Positions 28,906-40,002 of a stretch of DNA of 64,000 nucleotides are shown one piece after another (position 1 is the first letter of the stretch; each line of letters begins with the position of its first letter). The DNA comes from Paraburkholderia dilworthii (GTDB lineage Bacteria > Pseudomonadota > Gammaproteobacteria > Burkholderiales > Burkholderiaceae): NCBI RefSeq assembly GCF_000472525.1, contig NZ_AWZT01000003.1, positions 78,263-142,262 of the forward strand, read 5' to 3'. The notes below the pieces were generated by a model. It was given only the letters and a program-made list of their open reading frames with translations. It ran no database searches and was not told the DNA's origin. The position numbers were made by a program, and so were the translations under genes.

Positions 28906-29625
28906 ATGGCCTTTCATCTGAATATTGACGTCACCTATCGCCTAGTTGCCCCGCAATTGCCGACCATCGAGTCGGAATACGGCCGACTTTGGCAGTTTGC
29001 GAAGGTCCTGACGCGAGCCGGCTTACCCGTGGACAAATGGTATCCAGCAGCGGATACGGAAAAAGCGTCACTGCTAAACGCTGCCTTCGATGCCAATGGA
29101 CCGACCAGCGCGGCGATTGCCATGGCGAAGAATTCCGCTTTATCCAATGGCACCAGCATCAGGTCGCTCGGGGTATGGAATGGCCTGGAGGGAGACGGTG
29201 GAGCCGCTTTTTCCGACTCGCAAGGCATTGATAGTGTGTGCTCGGTGACCTTCCAGATGAAAGGCATTGTCGGATTTCAGCAGACAACGCTGGTGGCGGA
29301 CGTTGTTTCGGAAGCAGCGCGCATCTGGTCCGCGTCGAGCGTTCAGGTCGGGCCATTCAAGTATTTTTCGCAGCAGCAGGTCTTCGAAAAACGACCCGGC
29401 GCCGGTTGGATGCTTTATTTGCCGAGAGTTTTCACCGCGCAGCAAGTGCCCGAGGCTCGCGACCTGATTCCGGTCATGGATGGTAAGCAGCGGATAGGCA
29501 CCCTCATCGTCAGTGTTATCGATGAGCCTTTCTCTGCTTCAAATCCGGAGCATGTGAAGATCGCCAACGCAATTGAAGAGCGATTAGTCGATCAGGATTT
29601 GCTGCCTTTATTCACTGAACTCTAA
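28906..29625 (+). CDS. Imm52 family immunity protein (TsiT-like)
   Basis: A 239-residue cytoplasmic immunity protein expected to neutralise the Tox-REase-5 toxin in the producing cell. It shows Imm52 features: YRLVAPQLPTIESEYGRLWQFAKVL, GLPVDKWYPAADTEKASLLNAAFD, IRSLGVWNG and a C-terminal GTLIVSVIDEPFSASNPEHV. It begins 28 bases after the toxin stop, and a decayed paralogue follows. The start at 28906 is chosen over a TTG three codons upstream. The toxin pairing follows from order and from the P. aeruginosa TseT/TsiT precedent. Confidence 0.85.
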   Translation: MAFHLNIDVTYRLVAPQLPTIESEYGRLWQFAKVLTRAGLPVDKWYPAADTEKASLLNAAFDANGPTSAAIAMAKNSALSNGTSIRSLGVWNGLEGDGGAAFSDSQGIDSVCSVTFQMKGIVGFQQTTLVADVVSEAARIWSASSVQVGPFKYFSQQQVFEKRPGAGWMLYLPRVFTAQQVPEARDLIPVMDGKQRIGTLIVSVIDEPFSASNPEHVKIANAIEERLVDQDLLPLFTEL

Positions 29626-29649
29626 GGTCAAACTCAAGTGGACCGACGG

Positions 29650-29926
29650 CATCCATTAGGCCCTGAGGTTCGTATTGATGTTCCGCCTGTCCTGGGCGGA
29701 ACTGCCTGCCATTGAAACCGAGTATGAATCGCTGTGGCGATTTGCGAGGGCACTGCAACGCGCTGATCTTTCGATCGATGGCTGGCATCCACGCGCTTCC
29801 AGCGTCAAGGCTTCTCTTCGCATCGCGCTTTCGATAGCGCCGGACCTACCCCTGCCGCGCTCGCGATGCCGAAGGCCAAAAAGCAGGAGTATCCGGGAGT
29901 GGGCTCGCTCGGTGCCTGGAATGGCG
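29650..29926 (+). pseudogene. second Imm52 copy, frameshifted and truncated
   Basis: A decayed paralogue of the gene just upstream. One frame gives FRLSWAELPAIETEYESLWR and ADLSIDGWHPRASSVKASLR. A shift near 29822 then continues as AFDSAGPTPAALAMPKAKK and SLGAWNG, each aligning with the intact copy. The similarity ends exactly at the start of a perfect inverted repeat, so the last ~150 residues are missing. Confidence 0.8.
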
Positions 29927-29981
29927 TTGATTTGCACGGAATCCTGACCCCGCCGTGGGTCAGGATTCCGTGCAAATCAAC
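29926..29981. repeat. perfect 25-bp inverted repeat with 6-base centre
   Basis: Left arm 29926-29950 and right arm 29957-29981 are exact reverse complements (arm begins GTTGATTTGCACGG and ends TCCTGACCC) around CGCCGT. It sits exactly where the Imm52 remnant ends. It resembles two insertion-sequence ends back to back, but no transposase is present. It has no U tract, so a terminator role is unlikely. Confidence 0.95.
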
Positions 29982-30039
29982 AAGCGACCCTAATAAAATC
30001 ATTAACAACCAGCGCTCTGGCATATGGCGGAAATCATCG

Positions 30040-30170
30040 AGGGTGGGTCGTCGAGCAGACCTACGGCAGGACGTCCTCAACGTCATGCTCACGAAAGGTT
30101 ATCTCGCGAGGCTACTCGAGAACGAATCGGCGCATATCTGTCGCCCGCCGCTTAGGAGGCGAAACCGACA
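30040..30170 (+). pseudogene. possible RepB/ParB-like C-terminal remnant
   Basis: Short frame with ADLRQDVLNVMLTKGYLARL and LENE, then after a one-base shift RIGAYLS. This pattern resembles the C-terminal helical region of RepB-type partition proteins (repeated xYLxxLLxNExIxxYL). No start codon or upstream domain is present. Identification is tentative. Confidence 0.35.
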
Positions 30171-30707
30171 GCAAAAGAACCTATCTGCCTGTCCGAAATT
30201 AGTTGACCACTACAGCAGGACTCCGCTTCTTTTTTGTTTTTCTAACGATTCGCTAGATTGTGACAGTCGATCCTAGTCGCACGCGGCATTTCGCATTCCG
30301 AAACAATCCAACAGCAACGGTATGTTTGTCGGGGACACAACTCACTGCCATATCTCATAAACCGCCTCATTCTGAACTGCGGCGACCGTGCGGCGGGCAA
30401 TCCCCAAGCCATCGGTCAGCGCCTCCTGCGGTGCACTTGTTTTGCATCAGTAGCATTCGAGCCAGCAAGCTGGAAGACCAGCATCGCACGCTCGGGCTCA
30501 AAATTCATGCGCTTCACAGTCCCCCGAAAGCGCCATCTCGCACGCGCGTTCACCGCGCACGGCAACCGATCCACTACTTGCTCAAGTTTGTCCAGTAATC
30601 GTAAACCTCACGCAATCGCGATCCTGATCTGGATCCTTCAATTATTCCCCACGCGAAAGCGTTAGCAACCCTTACAGGATTGCAGGGCAAAAAGCCGTCA
30701 CCAACTA
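30171..30707. other. about 540 bases of low-quality DNA, no gene supported
   Basis: Between the partition-like remnant and the minus-strand hypothetical gene. An open frame at 30260-30598 has poor codon usage and no recognisable protein. The region is lower in GC than its flanks, in keeping with scrap DNA. Confidence 0.4.
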
Positions 30708-31142
30708 TCACGGGCTGACCGAAATCACCAGCTTCTTATTTTCCAGTTGCTGCTTCCACTTGAGCGACGGAAAATTTTCTAGCGCCACTTGCCCGTAGTA
30801 CATACCCACATAGGCAGCAAGTGTCTTTGTTTCGTCAGTCAGATCCCACGGTGAAGTTTCCGCCGATCCATCGTTGCTACTACTGAGTGCATCTATTTCC
30901 TGCTGCGATAATCTCCTTTTCTTGGCCTTTACGGAAAACCAATCGCCAAGTGAGTTCAGCGACTCGGGAGAATAGTCGGGATTCCAATTCTCGAAGCCAG
31001 GCGTGCTCCGCACAAGCTGCATCAGTTCTTCGATGCAATACGGCAAATTGCTCATGAACCACTCGTAAAATTCCTTTAGATCGCTCTTGCCCATCAATGT
31101 GAACGCCGTCGTCACCGGGGTATAAGAAGTCGAAAATTTCAT
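30708..31142 (-). CDS. hypothetical protein, candidate CDI immunity protein
   Basis: A 144-residue soluble, acidic protein (MGKSDLKEFYEWFMSNLPYC, NWNPDYSPESLNSLGDWFSV). I do not recognise the family. Its ATG lies two bases after the stop of a contact-dependent-inhibition type toxin tip on the same strand, the normal location of a cdiI gene, and the gene is intact while the toxin frame is broken. The GC content is low compared with the chromosome core. The immunity role is inferred only from position. Confidence 0.6.
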   Translation of the reverse strand: MKFSTSYTPVTTAFTLMGKSDLKEFYEWFMSNLPYCIEELMQLVRSTPGFENWNPDYSPESLNSLGDWFSVKAKKRRLSQQEIDALSSSNDGSAETSPWDLTDETKTLAAYVGMYYGQVALENFPSLKWKQQLENKKLVISVSP

Positions 31143-31144
31143 AG

Positions 31145-31665
31145 TCAGTGCGTCACAATTTTAATCCCCGCCTTGTTGAGCGCGTCGCTCAACGCCGGAG
31201 ATGGTCCCACTTGCCCCGTAACGGGGCTACGATAAAAATTCCATGTTACGCCATTCACGGCACCTGTATTTAATAGTTCCGCATCTTTAGCGACCTGTTG
31301 TGCTGTAAATGCGTCGTACGCGACGTATCCCACTTTGCCCTCATTCGCGACATTGCCCGGGGCGAGCTGATCGACCACGCGCGGCCCTAGAGTCGTTGGG
31401 AACGTCACTTGGGGCTGCCCCCTAGCGCTTTAAGCGCATCTTCCCCAATTTTCCCCGTAGCTCCAATACCCGTTGGCGGATTCGGGGATACGACTCGAGT
31501 CGAGCCATCTGTTGACAGTGTGTAGTAGTTGCCATTGTTACCGAGGTATATAGGATTTCCGAATGCATCGGACGTGCCGGTCGGCGAGTAACTTCCTCCT
31601 TTGGGACCCGTCACTGTGCCGGGGAGACGTCCGGAGCGGAGACCTTGTCAAGGTTCACGTTAAAT
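31145..31665 (-). pseudogene. CdiA/filamentous-haemagglutinin C-terminal toxin fragment, frameshifted
   Basis: Only the tip of a large secreted toxin remains. The upstream frame (GNPIYLGNNGNYYTLSTDG, IGEDALKALGGSPK) ends in TGA. One base later the other frame continues with TFPTTLGPRVVDQL, VANEGKVGYVAYDAF, NGVTWNFYRSPVTGQVG and LSDALNKAGIKIVTH, a well-known CdiA-CT ending. The Asp of VVD and Glu/Lys of NEGK look like a PD-(D/E)xK nuclease site. A single-base deletion near 31407 explains the break, and the main body of CdiA is absent upstream. Confidence 0.75.
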
Positions 31666-32531
31666 CGGGAAAACTCACCATACTTGAATTTGACGACTTC
31701 GACTCATCGCCAACACCGCTGCTTCGGCGTCGCGTGAAGATACACCTGCGTACGCAGGAAATCGATGTGTTCGAGTATGCGGAAAACTACGAACCTACGC
31801 TTTTGCTTGGCAAATCGAAGTTTATCAACGACGAGTTCCCCGGATACGCACACCAGGCAGCTTTGGATGAACAGCTAGTACCCTTATGCCTATCGCTGCC
31901 CGAACATGGTCCGACCAAGTCCCAGTTTGAGCAATTGTTGCGCAATGAACGGATCGAGTTGTCCGGATTTGAGCTTCGACCCTCAGAAACTTTGCCAAGC
32001 TTGGACGATGCCTGCGGCAAATGGTACTCATATCGAGATCTGACTCGGTGCAGCGAGACAGCTCAAAGCACTGGGATTGACAACGCACCCCTTGTGCCTC
32101 AAAGCTACAACGCGCTGCTCGCACTCACTAAAAATATCGTTGACCCAATTATCGACTATTTTGGTCGAATCGAACTCACGTATGGTTTTTGCTCACCGCA
32201 GTTGGCACGTGCAATCAAGCGACAGGGCACAGGTCGGATCGCAGCAAATCTTGATCAGCACGCTGCCCACGAAGTCGACCGATCAGGGAATCTAATATGC
32301 TCGCGTGGAGGCGCCGCTGTCGACTTCCTGATCCGGGACGAGGACATGTATGCGGTCGCCGAGTGGATCGCGGCCAACCTGCCGTTTGATCGCATCTACA
32401 TCTATGGGACGGACCGTCCAATACATGTCTCATTCAGCCCCGAACCGGCAAGACAGGTCGTATTCGTAGATCGGAGCGATGGAAAGGTACGCCCGTGGAT
32501 CGTGCAAGACTTTTCCGTGCTTCCACGATGA
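31640..32531 (+). pseudogene. 5'-truncated gene with M15-like (DD-peptidase fold) C-terminal domain
   Basis: The recognisable protein starts abruptly at GDLVKVHVKSGKLTILEFDD with no ATG or GTG in frame at that point. The frame upstream of it is only antisense of the CdiA remnant, so the 5' end seems lost. About 295 residues remain. The C-terminal part has HAAHEVDRSGN, SRGGAAVDFLI and DRPIHVSF, resembling the His-Asp-His zinc site of M15 peptidase-like domains. The N-terminal part (LRRRVKIHLRTQEIDVFEYA) is unknown to me. It could still be translated from a fused start at 31563. Confidence 0.5.
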
Positions 32532-33035
32532 GGAACTGACAACGGTATGTAACAGTATGTTCGATGGCATGTGAAAGGGCGGACATCGAGCCGCCTGCAG
32601 TGTCTCGATTCTTCGGGCATCAACCCCTGACGCAACACCTTGACCCGGTAAAGGCCGCAAGGCGGCCTCCACATTCGCGCTCGCCGCGCGGCGCTTCATC
32701 CCGGTCGAACCCGACGGCTTGCGTTCATCAGTCTCCAGCGTGCTCGCCTGAAAAAATATGGCTACATGCCCCCGACTGTCAACGGAAGCCGGAGGGAAGG
32801 GGGATCGAATCCATGACTCTGCATCGCGCAGCCCGATCTTGGGGCATTCGCGATTTCTAGCACTTACCCGTCTCATGTCTGTTGCGCCAGCCAATTGCTG
32901 TTACGACCTACGTCTCCAATAGCGGCGGCGGTCACCTCACGTCTAAAGTAGGCCAGTCTCATTAACTCCGTCCCACAGTCGCGAAACTGTGGCGCCAGTC
33001 GCACTTACTCTGGCGCCCTACGCTGAGAACTGACA
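32532..33035. other. 500-base intergenic region with hairpins beyond gyrB
   Basis: No gene is supported. Downstream of gyrB (read on the minus strand) are two simple hairpins: TGGCGCC/GGCGCCA (33011-33017 with 32991-32997) and CCACAGT/ACTGTGG (32973-32979 with 32986-32992). Neither has a U tract, so they may be transcript-end structures but not classical terminators. Confidence 0.4.
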
Positions 33036-35555
<2,520 letters not shown>

Positions 35556-35577
35556 TCAAAACGCCATAAAAACGCCA

Positions 35578-35596
35578 AAGGGGCGCTGCGCCCCTT
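35578..35596 (-). terminator. hairpin between dnaN and gyrB
   Basis: AAGGGGCG (35578-35585) and CGCCCCTT (35589-35596) pair around a short loop, just after the dnaN stop on the minus strand. A T-rich stretch (GGCGTTTTTATGGCG) follows in that direction, so partial intrinsic termination is plausible. Confidence 0.5.
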
Positions 35597-35620
35597 GGTG
35601 TGTTCTGGTTTTTGGACGCG

Positions 35621-36724
35621 TTAGATGCGCATCGGCATCACGACGTATTTGAATTCGTCGTTCTCGGGAATCGTGATCAACGCGCTGGAGCTGGCGTCGC
35701 CAAGGCTCACTTGCAGCGTGTCCACCTTCAGGTTCGCGAGCACGTCGAGCAGATACGTGACGTTGAACCCGATATCGACGCTATCACCGTCGTACGCGAT
35801 TTCCAGTTCTTCTTGCGCCTCTTCCTGATCGGCGTTGGTCGACATGATCTTCAACTGGCCCGGCTCGATGATGCAGCGCACGCCCTTGAATTTGTCCGAC
35901 GTCAGAATCGCGGCGCGTTGCAGCGAACGCTGCAGTTCTTCACGGCCGATCACGAACTGATTCTTGTGCGACTTCGGGATCACGCGCTGGAAGTCGGGGA
36001 ATTTTCCTTCAACCAGCTTCGACACCAGTTCAACCTGACCGAACGTGAACTTCACTTGCGTTTGCGCGATGTCAATGTTCAGCGTGTCGTCGATATCTTC
36101 GAGCAGACGCTGCAATTCCAGAATCGTCTTGCGCGGAATGATCACTTCCTGGCGCGCGAACGAGCCTTCGATCTTCATCGACGAAAACGCCAGACGGTGA
36201 CCGTCCGTCGCGACCGCCATCAACTGGTCGCCGTCCACTACCAGCAGCATGCCGTTCAGGTAGTAGCGAATGTCCTGCTGGGCCATCGAAAAATGCACCA
36301 TGCCAAGCAACTGGCGGAACGTCTTTTGCGGAACCACGAGGCTCGCGCCGTAGTCTTTAGCTTGTGCGACGGTCGGAAACTCATCCGCAGCCAGCGTTTG
36401 CAGCGCGAAGCGGCTCTTGCCGGATTGCACCGTCAGACGCTTGTCGTTCAGCGTGAGCGTGACCTGGCCGTCGGGCATGGCGCGCAGGATATCGAGGAGC
36501 TTTCGCGCCGCCACCGTGGTCGCCACGGAATCGCCGCCCACGCCGAAATCGGCGCGCGTGGTGATCTGCAACTCAAGGTCGGTCGACAGGAACGACACGT
36601 CCGGGCCGTTCTTGGTAATCAGCAAATTGGCGAGGATCGGCAACGTATGGCGGCGTTCGACGATGCCGCTCACAGTTTGCAGCGGCCTGAGGAGGTTATC
36701 GCGTTCGGTCTTGACCAGTTGCAT
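35621..36724 (-). CDS. dnaN: DNA polymerase III beta clamp
   Basis: The sliding clamp, 367 residues, the usual length. It shows three repeated clamp domains: the N-terminal MQLVKTERDNLLRPLQTVSGIVERRHTLPILANLL (read in short pieces), the middle HFSMAQQDIRYYLNGML and RLAFSS, and the C-terminus ending VMPMRI, the typical PMR(L/I) hydrophobic-pocket tail. It lies between dnaA (238 bases upstream) and gyrB on the minus strand. Confidence 0.98.
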   Translation of the reverse strand: MQLVKTERDNLLRPLQTVSGIVERRHTLPILANLLITKNGPDVSFLSTDLELQITTRADFGVGGDSVATTVAARKLLDILRAMPDGQVTLTLNDKRLTVQSGKSRFALQTLAADEFPTVAQAKDYGASLVVPQKTFRQLLGMVHFSMAQQDIRYYLNGMLLVVDGDQLMAVATDGHRLAFSSMKIEGSFARQEVIIPRKTILELQRLLEDIDDTLNIDIAQTQVKFTFGQVELVSKLVEGKFPDFQRVIPKSHKNQFVIGREELQRSLQRAAILTSDKFKGVRCIIEPGQLKIMSTNADQEEAQEELEIAYDGDSVDIGFNVTYLLDVLANLKVDTLQVSLGDASSSALITIPENDEFKYVVMPMRI

Positions 36725-36962
36725 AGAGTTCCTTCGTTGATATAACGGCCCGCGTGCCTTTCAGCCTTGTGAGGCATTTTTTCCGGCACGCAACCGCAGC
36801 TCCCCGCCGGCGCCACGCAGCGCCCGTCACGGCGTGAAATCCGCCCGCGGCCGCCGGGCGGTTAAACCTGTATTGTGCCTGAAAACGGAACCGCCTCACT
36901 AAAATGGGGGCGAGTTTGGAAATAAACAGGTCGTTTTTTCTGCCGCTTCCCTCCCCGGCCGC

Positions 36963-38582
36963 TCAGCCTTTCAGCGTCTGCTCCAGCACATGCAATTCGT
37001 GGTTCAGTTGCGCGTCCTTGCTGCGCTCATCGGCAATTTTTCGCACCGCGTGCAGCACGGTGGTGTGGTCGCGTCCACCGAACAGCTCGCCAATTTCCGG
37101 CAAGCTCTTCTGCGTAAGCTCCTTCGCCAGATACATCGCAATCTGCCGCGGCCGCGCAATGTTCGCCGGCCGCTTCTTCGAATACATGTCCGCGACCTTG
37201 ATGCTGTAAAAGTCAGCCACGGTCTTCTGAATGTTTTCCACCGAAATCTGCCGGTTCTGCACCGTCAACAGATCTTTCAGCGCTTCTTTCGTCAATTCGA
37301 TGGTGATTTCGCGGCCGTGGAACTTCGAGTACGCGAGAATTTTGCGCAGCGCGCCTTCGAGTTCGCGCACGTTCGAACGCAAATGCTTGGCGACGAAAAA
37401 CGCGACGTCTTCGTTCAGGCTCACGAATTCCGATTGCGCCTTGCGCATCAGGATCGCGACGCGCATTTCGAGCTCGGGCGGCTCGATCGCCACCGTCAGC
37501 CCGGAGTCGAAGCGCGAAATCAAACGGTCGTCGATACCCGAAATTTCCTTCGGATACGTGTCGCTGGTGATGATCACCTGCGCCTTGTTCGCGACCAGCG
37601 CCTCGAACGCGTAGAAGAACTCCTCCTGCGTGCGCGACTTGCCGGAAAAGAACTGAATATCATCGATCAGCAGCAAATCGAGCGAGTGGTAGTAGCGCTT
37701 GAAGTCGTCGAACGCCTTGCGCTGGTACGCCTTCACGACGTCGGACACGTACTGTTCCGCGTGGATGTAGCGAATCCGCGCGCCGGCCTTGTCCATCAGA
37801 AGCTGGTTGCCGATTGCGTGGATCAGGTGAGTCTTGCCCAAACCAACGCCGCCATACAGAAATAGCGGGTTGTACGAGATGCCGGGATTGTCCGCGACCT
37901 GAATCGCCGCGGCGCGCGCCAGCTGATTGGCCTTACCGGTCACGAAGTTGTCGAAAGTCAGGACCGGATTAAGCTTCGAGCGCTCGTACATCGAGTCGTT
38001 GTCGCCGTTACCGTTCGAGCCGGCGCTCTGGCCCGGGCGCCATGTGCGGCGCGCCGCCGCGGCTTCGTTTGCGTCGAGGCTCGGCAGGTCCAGATCGGCG
38101 GCGTCTTCCGCCGCGGCGCGCGCGTTGGCGTTGTGCTCAGCTGCCGCGCGCGCGTTCGCGTTGAGGTTCGCCATCGCGCTATTGGCGCCGTTCGCGCGCG
38201 CGGCCTGCGCCGCTTGCACCGCGCCGACGGCTGCGTCCACGGCAGCGCCATTGCCGGCGCTACCGCCCATCGAATGTGGCGCGGAAACCGGACGCGCGGG
38301 AGCCGGTGCCGCTGCCGCGGGAGCGCGCATGCCGGCTTTCGGATCAAGTACGAACTGCACGTCGACCGGGGCTTGCCAGAAATCGCGGGCCATATCCGCG
38401 ATGCGGCCGGAGAACTGGCTCTTGACCCAGTCGAGCTTGAAGCGGTTCGGCGCAGCGATGCTGAGCGTGTTCGCAGCGGCGTCGAAGGCGACCGGGGCCA
38501 ACGGTTTGATCCACGTCACGTACTGCTGGGGCGTGAGCTCACGCTCCAGCAATGCGGAACAGTGTTGCCAGAATTCGTTCAT
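36963..38582 (-). CDS. dnaA: chromosomal replication initiator DnaA
   Basis: 539 residues. Domain I (1-80) begins [20 protein letters not shown]. Domain II (about 81-200) is an unusually long Ala/Asn-rich linker with a 10-residue tandem duplication (NANARAAAE repeat at 141-160). Domain III has Walker [10 protein letters not shown] (near 243-251), LLIDDIQF and sensor SRFDSGL. Domain IV carries the DNA-binding signature [15 protein letters not shown]. The start at 38582 is set by domain I; an upstream frame runs through the origin region and is not coding. It initiates replication at the adjacent DnaA-box region. Confidence 0.98.
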   Translation of the reverse strand: MNEFWQHCSALLERELTPQQYVTWIKPLAPVAFDAAANTLSIAAPNRFKLDWVKSQFSGRIADMARDFWQAPVDVQFVLDPKAGMRAPAAAAPAPARPVSAPHSMGGSAGNGAAVDAAVGAVQAAQAARANGANSAMANLNANARAAAEHNANARAAAEDAADLDLPSLDANEAAAARRTWRPGQSAGSNGNGDNDSMYERSKLNPVLTFDNFVTGKANQLARAAAIQVADNPGISYNPLFLYGGVGLGKTHLIHAIGNQLLMDKAGARIRYIHAEQYVSDVVKAYQRKAFDDFKRYYHSLDLLLIDDIQFFSGKSRTQEEFFYAFEALVANKAQVIITSDTYPKEISGIDDRLISRFDSGLTVAIEPPELEMRVAILMRKAQSEFVSLNEDVAFFVAKHLRSNVRELEGALRKILAYSKFHGREITIELTKEALKDLLTVQNRQISVENIQKTVADFYSIKVADMYSKKRPANIARPRQIAMYLAKELTQKSLPEIGELFGGRDHTTVLHAVRKIADERSKDAQLNHELHVLEQTLKG

Positions 38583-38967
38583 CGAGTTGCTGTCGTTATG
38601 GTGTGCACGAGGGTTCGCCGCTGCCCCCGTCGCGCGCACGCAACAAGGCCCGGAACAGCCAGGCGTAACAGCCCCAGGCGCCTGTGCCACAAAGGGTTTG
38701 CGGGACAAGCGAGCCGGAGCGGCGTGCATCATTTTTGGGAAGTAAGGCGAGATTCTAACGCCAAACGGGAGGCGAAAGGGAGTTATCCACAGGGACGGAT
38801 CATGTTCACAAGCGCACCGCGCGCTTGGGCGGCACCGGCTAAACTATTGACGGTCAACGCAAAACCGGTTTAAATAGCGGGTTCCGCGAAAACCAATTCA
38901 GTAAACCTCCGGCCATTGCGCTTTCAGCGATGATCGCGCGGTTATTTTTCGATCAAGTGAGAGCAAC
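38583..38967. other. dnaA-rpmH intergenic region, putative oriC
   Basis: A 385-base gap between divergent dnaA and rpmH, the standard origin location in related bacteria. It contains one perfect DnaA box TTATCCACA (38783-38791), an AT-richer stretch around 38725-38760, and a looser TGTTCACA at 38803-38810. Only one consensus box is evident, so additional boxes may be degenerate or the full origin may extend elsewhere. Confidence 0.65.
38847..38875 (+). promoter_or_regulatory. rpmH promoter
   Basis: TTGACG (38847-38852) and TTAAAT (38870-38875) are 17 bases apart, a good sigma-70 match pointing toward rpmH about 90 bases downstream. Confidence 0.6.
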
Positions 38968-39102
38968 ATGAAACGTACTTACCAACCTTCCGTTACCCGT
39001 CGCAAGCGCACCCACGGCTTTCGCGTTCGCATGAAGACCGCTGGCGGCCGCAAGGTCATCAACGCACGTCGCGCGAAGGGCCGCAAGCGCCTCGCCATCT
39101 AA
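38968..39102 (+). CDS. rpmH: 50S ribosomal protein L34
   Basis: A 44-residue, highly basic ribosomal protein. The sequence begins [20 protein letters not shown] and ends RKRLAI, an unmistakable L34. It is the first gene of the rpmH-rnpA-yidD-yidC run and faces away from dnaA. The rnpA frame opens within 20 bases of its stop, indicating one transcript. Confidence 0.98.
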
Positions 39103-39116
39103 GGCAGGCGAGCGGA

Positions 39117-39629
39117 TTGCGCGCTGTGTCCGTGCCAGGCCTATCTGTGCCAGGCGACAGTGGTGGCGAAGTGGAACCGGCAGAGGCGCCGCAGCAGAGC
39201 TCCGCAGCGTTGCGAGCGCGAGCCGCCTTCCCCAAAGCCGCAAGGCTACTGAAAACGGATGAATTTTCATCCGTTTTTCGTTTGCGCCCGTGGCGCCGCA
39301 CCGCCCATTTCGTGGTGTACGGCCGGCCTACCGGCAATGACGCACGCCTCGGCCTCGTGATCGGCAAGAAGTATGCGCCGCGCGCGGCTACGCGTAATCT
39401 GGTCCGTCGAATCGCGCGTGAAGCGTTTCGGCTGCGTCGCGCGGAATTTGGCGGTTGGGATGTGCTGCTGCGCCTGCATACGCGCTTTGACAGGAAGGCT
39501 TTGCCGAGTGCGTCGTCGTCGCCGTTAAAGGCGCTGTGCCGCAGTGAAATCGAGGCGTTGCTCGACAAGGCAGCGCGCGAGATTGCCCGTCGTCAGGCGC
39601 CGCCCGCGGACGCGCCCGGCACGGAATGA
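39117..39629 (+). CDS. rnpA: ribonuclease P protein component
   Basis: The protein subunit of RNase P, which helps the RNA subunit mature tRNA 5' ends. The core shows [20 protein letters not shown] and the RNR motif [14 protein letters not shown]. The frame allows 170 residues from a TTG at 39117. GTG codons at 39126, 39132 and 39171 are alternatives, and the conserved part only begins near residue 37, so the true start is uncertain. It lies between rpmH and yidD. Confidence 0.9.
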   Translation: MRAVSVPGLSVPGDSGGEVEPAEAPQQSSAALRARAAFPKAARLLKTDEFSSVFRLRPWRRTAHFVVYGRPTGNDARLGLVIGKKYAPRAATRNLVRRIAREAFRLRRAEFGGWDVLLRLHTRFDRKALPSASSSPLKALCRSEIEALLDKAAREIARRQAPPADAPGTE

Positions 39630-39741
39630 CGCTCAAGTGACCGCCCGCTTTTTCGCTCACGCTGCCGCAGCTTCGGTAGCCTTGGCCAGCGGGCATCGTC
39701 CGGTACTCCACGTTGCGCGGCGCCGTCCTGCCGCACGAGCC

Positions 39742-39972
39742 ATGCAAACGGTACTCATCGCTTTATTGCGCTTTTACAAGCTTGCCGTGAGCCCAATGCT
39801 CGGCAACCGGTGCCGTTTTTACCCTTCCTGCTCTGATTACGCGCGCGAAGCAATCCAGTATCATGGCGCCGCGCGCGGGACTTATCTCGCCGCCAGGCGT
39901 ATTTGCCGCTGCCACCCGTTTTCCGCGGGCGGCATCGATCTCGTCCCGCCTCCCACTTCTGAAAAGCGCTGA
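39742..39972 (+). CDS. yidD: membrane protein insertion efficiency factor YidD
   Basis: A 76-residue membrane-associated protein that assists YidC/Sec insertion. Family motifs are visible: [29 protein letters not shown] and [14 protein letters not shown], with the three conserved Cys regions. An in-frame GTG at 39637 would add 35 residues; ATG 39742 gives the family-typical length. The gene sits between rnpA and yidC as in most proteobacteria. Confidence 0.93.
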   Translation: MQTVLIALLRFYKLAVSPMLGNRCRFYPSCSDYAREAIQYHGAARGTYLAARRICRCHPFSAGGIDLVPPPTSEKR

Positions 39973-40002
39973 CGCGCCGTTCCATCGACACTGAGACAAC
40001 GC

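Noticed and set aside
30260..30598. 112-codon open frame in the scrap zone
   Set aside because: Rich in Pro, Ser, Arg and His, no ribosome site, no recognisable motif, surrounded by decayed DNA.
32750..32870. tRNA-like T-arm pattern (GATTCGATCC on the minus strand)
   Set aside because: No pairing acceptor stem, D arm or anticodon arm could be built, so it is not called a tRNA.
39637..39741. GTG-initiated longer form of YidD
   Set aside because: The extra 35 residues are low-complexity and absent from the family; the ATG at 39742 gives the usual length.
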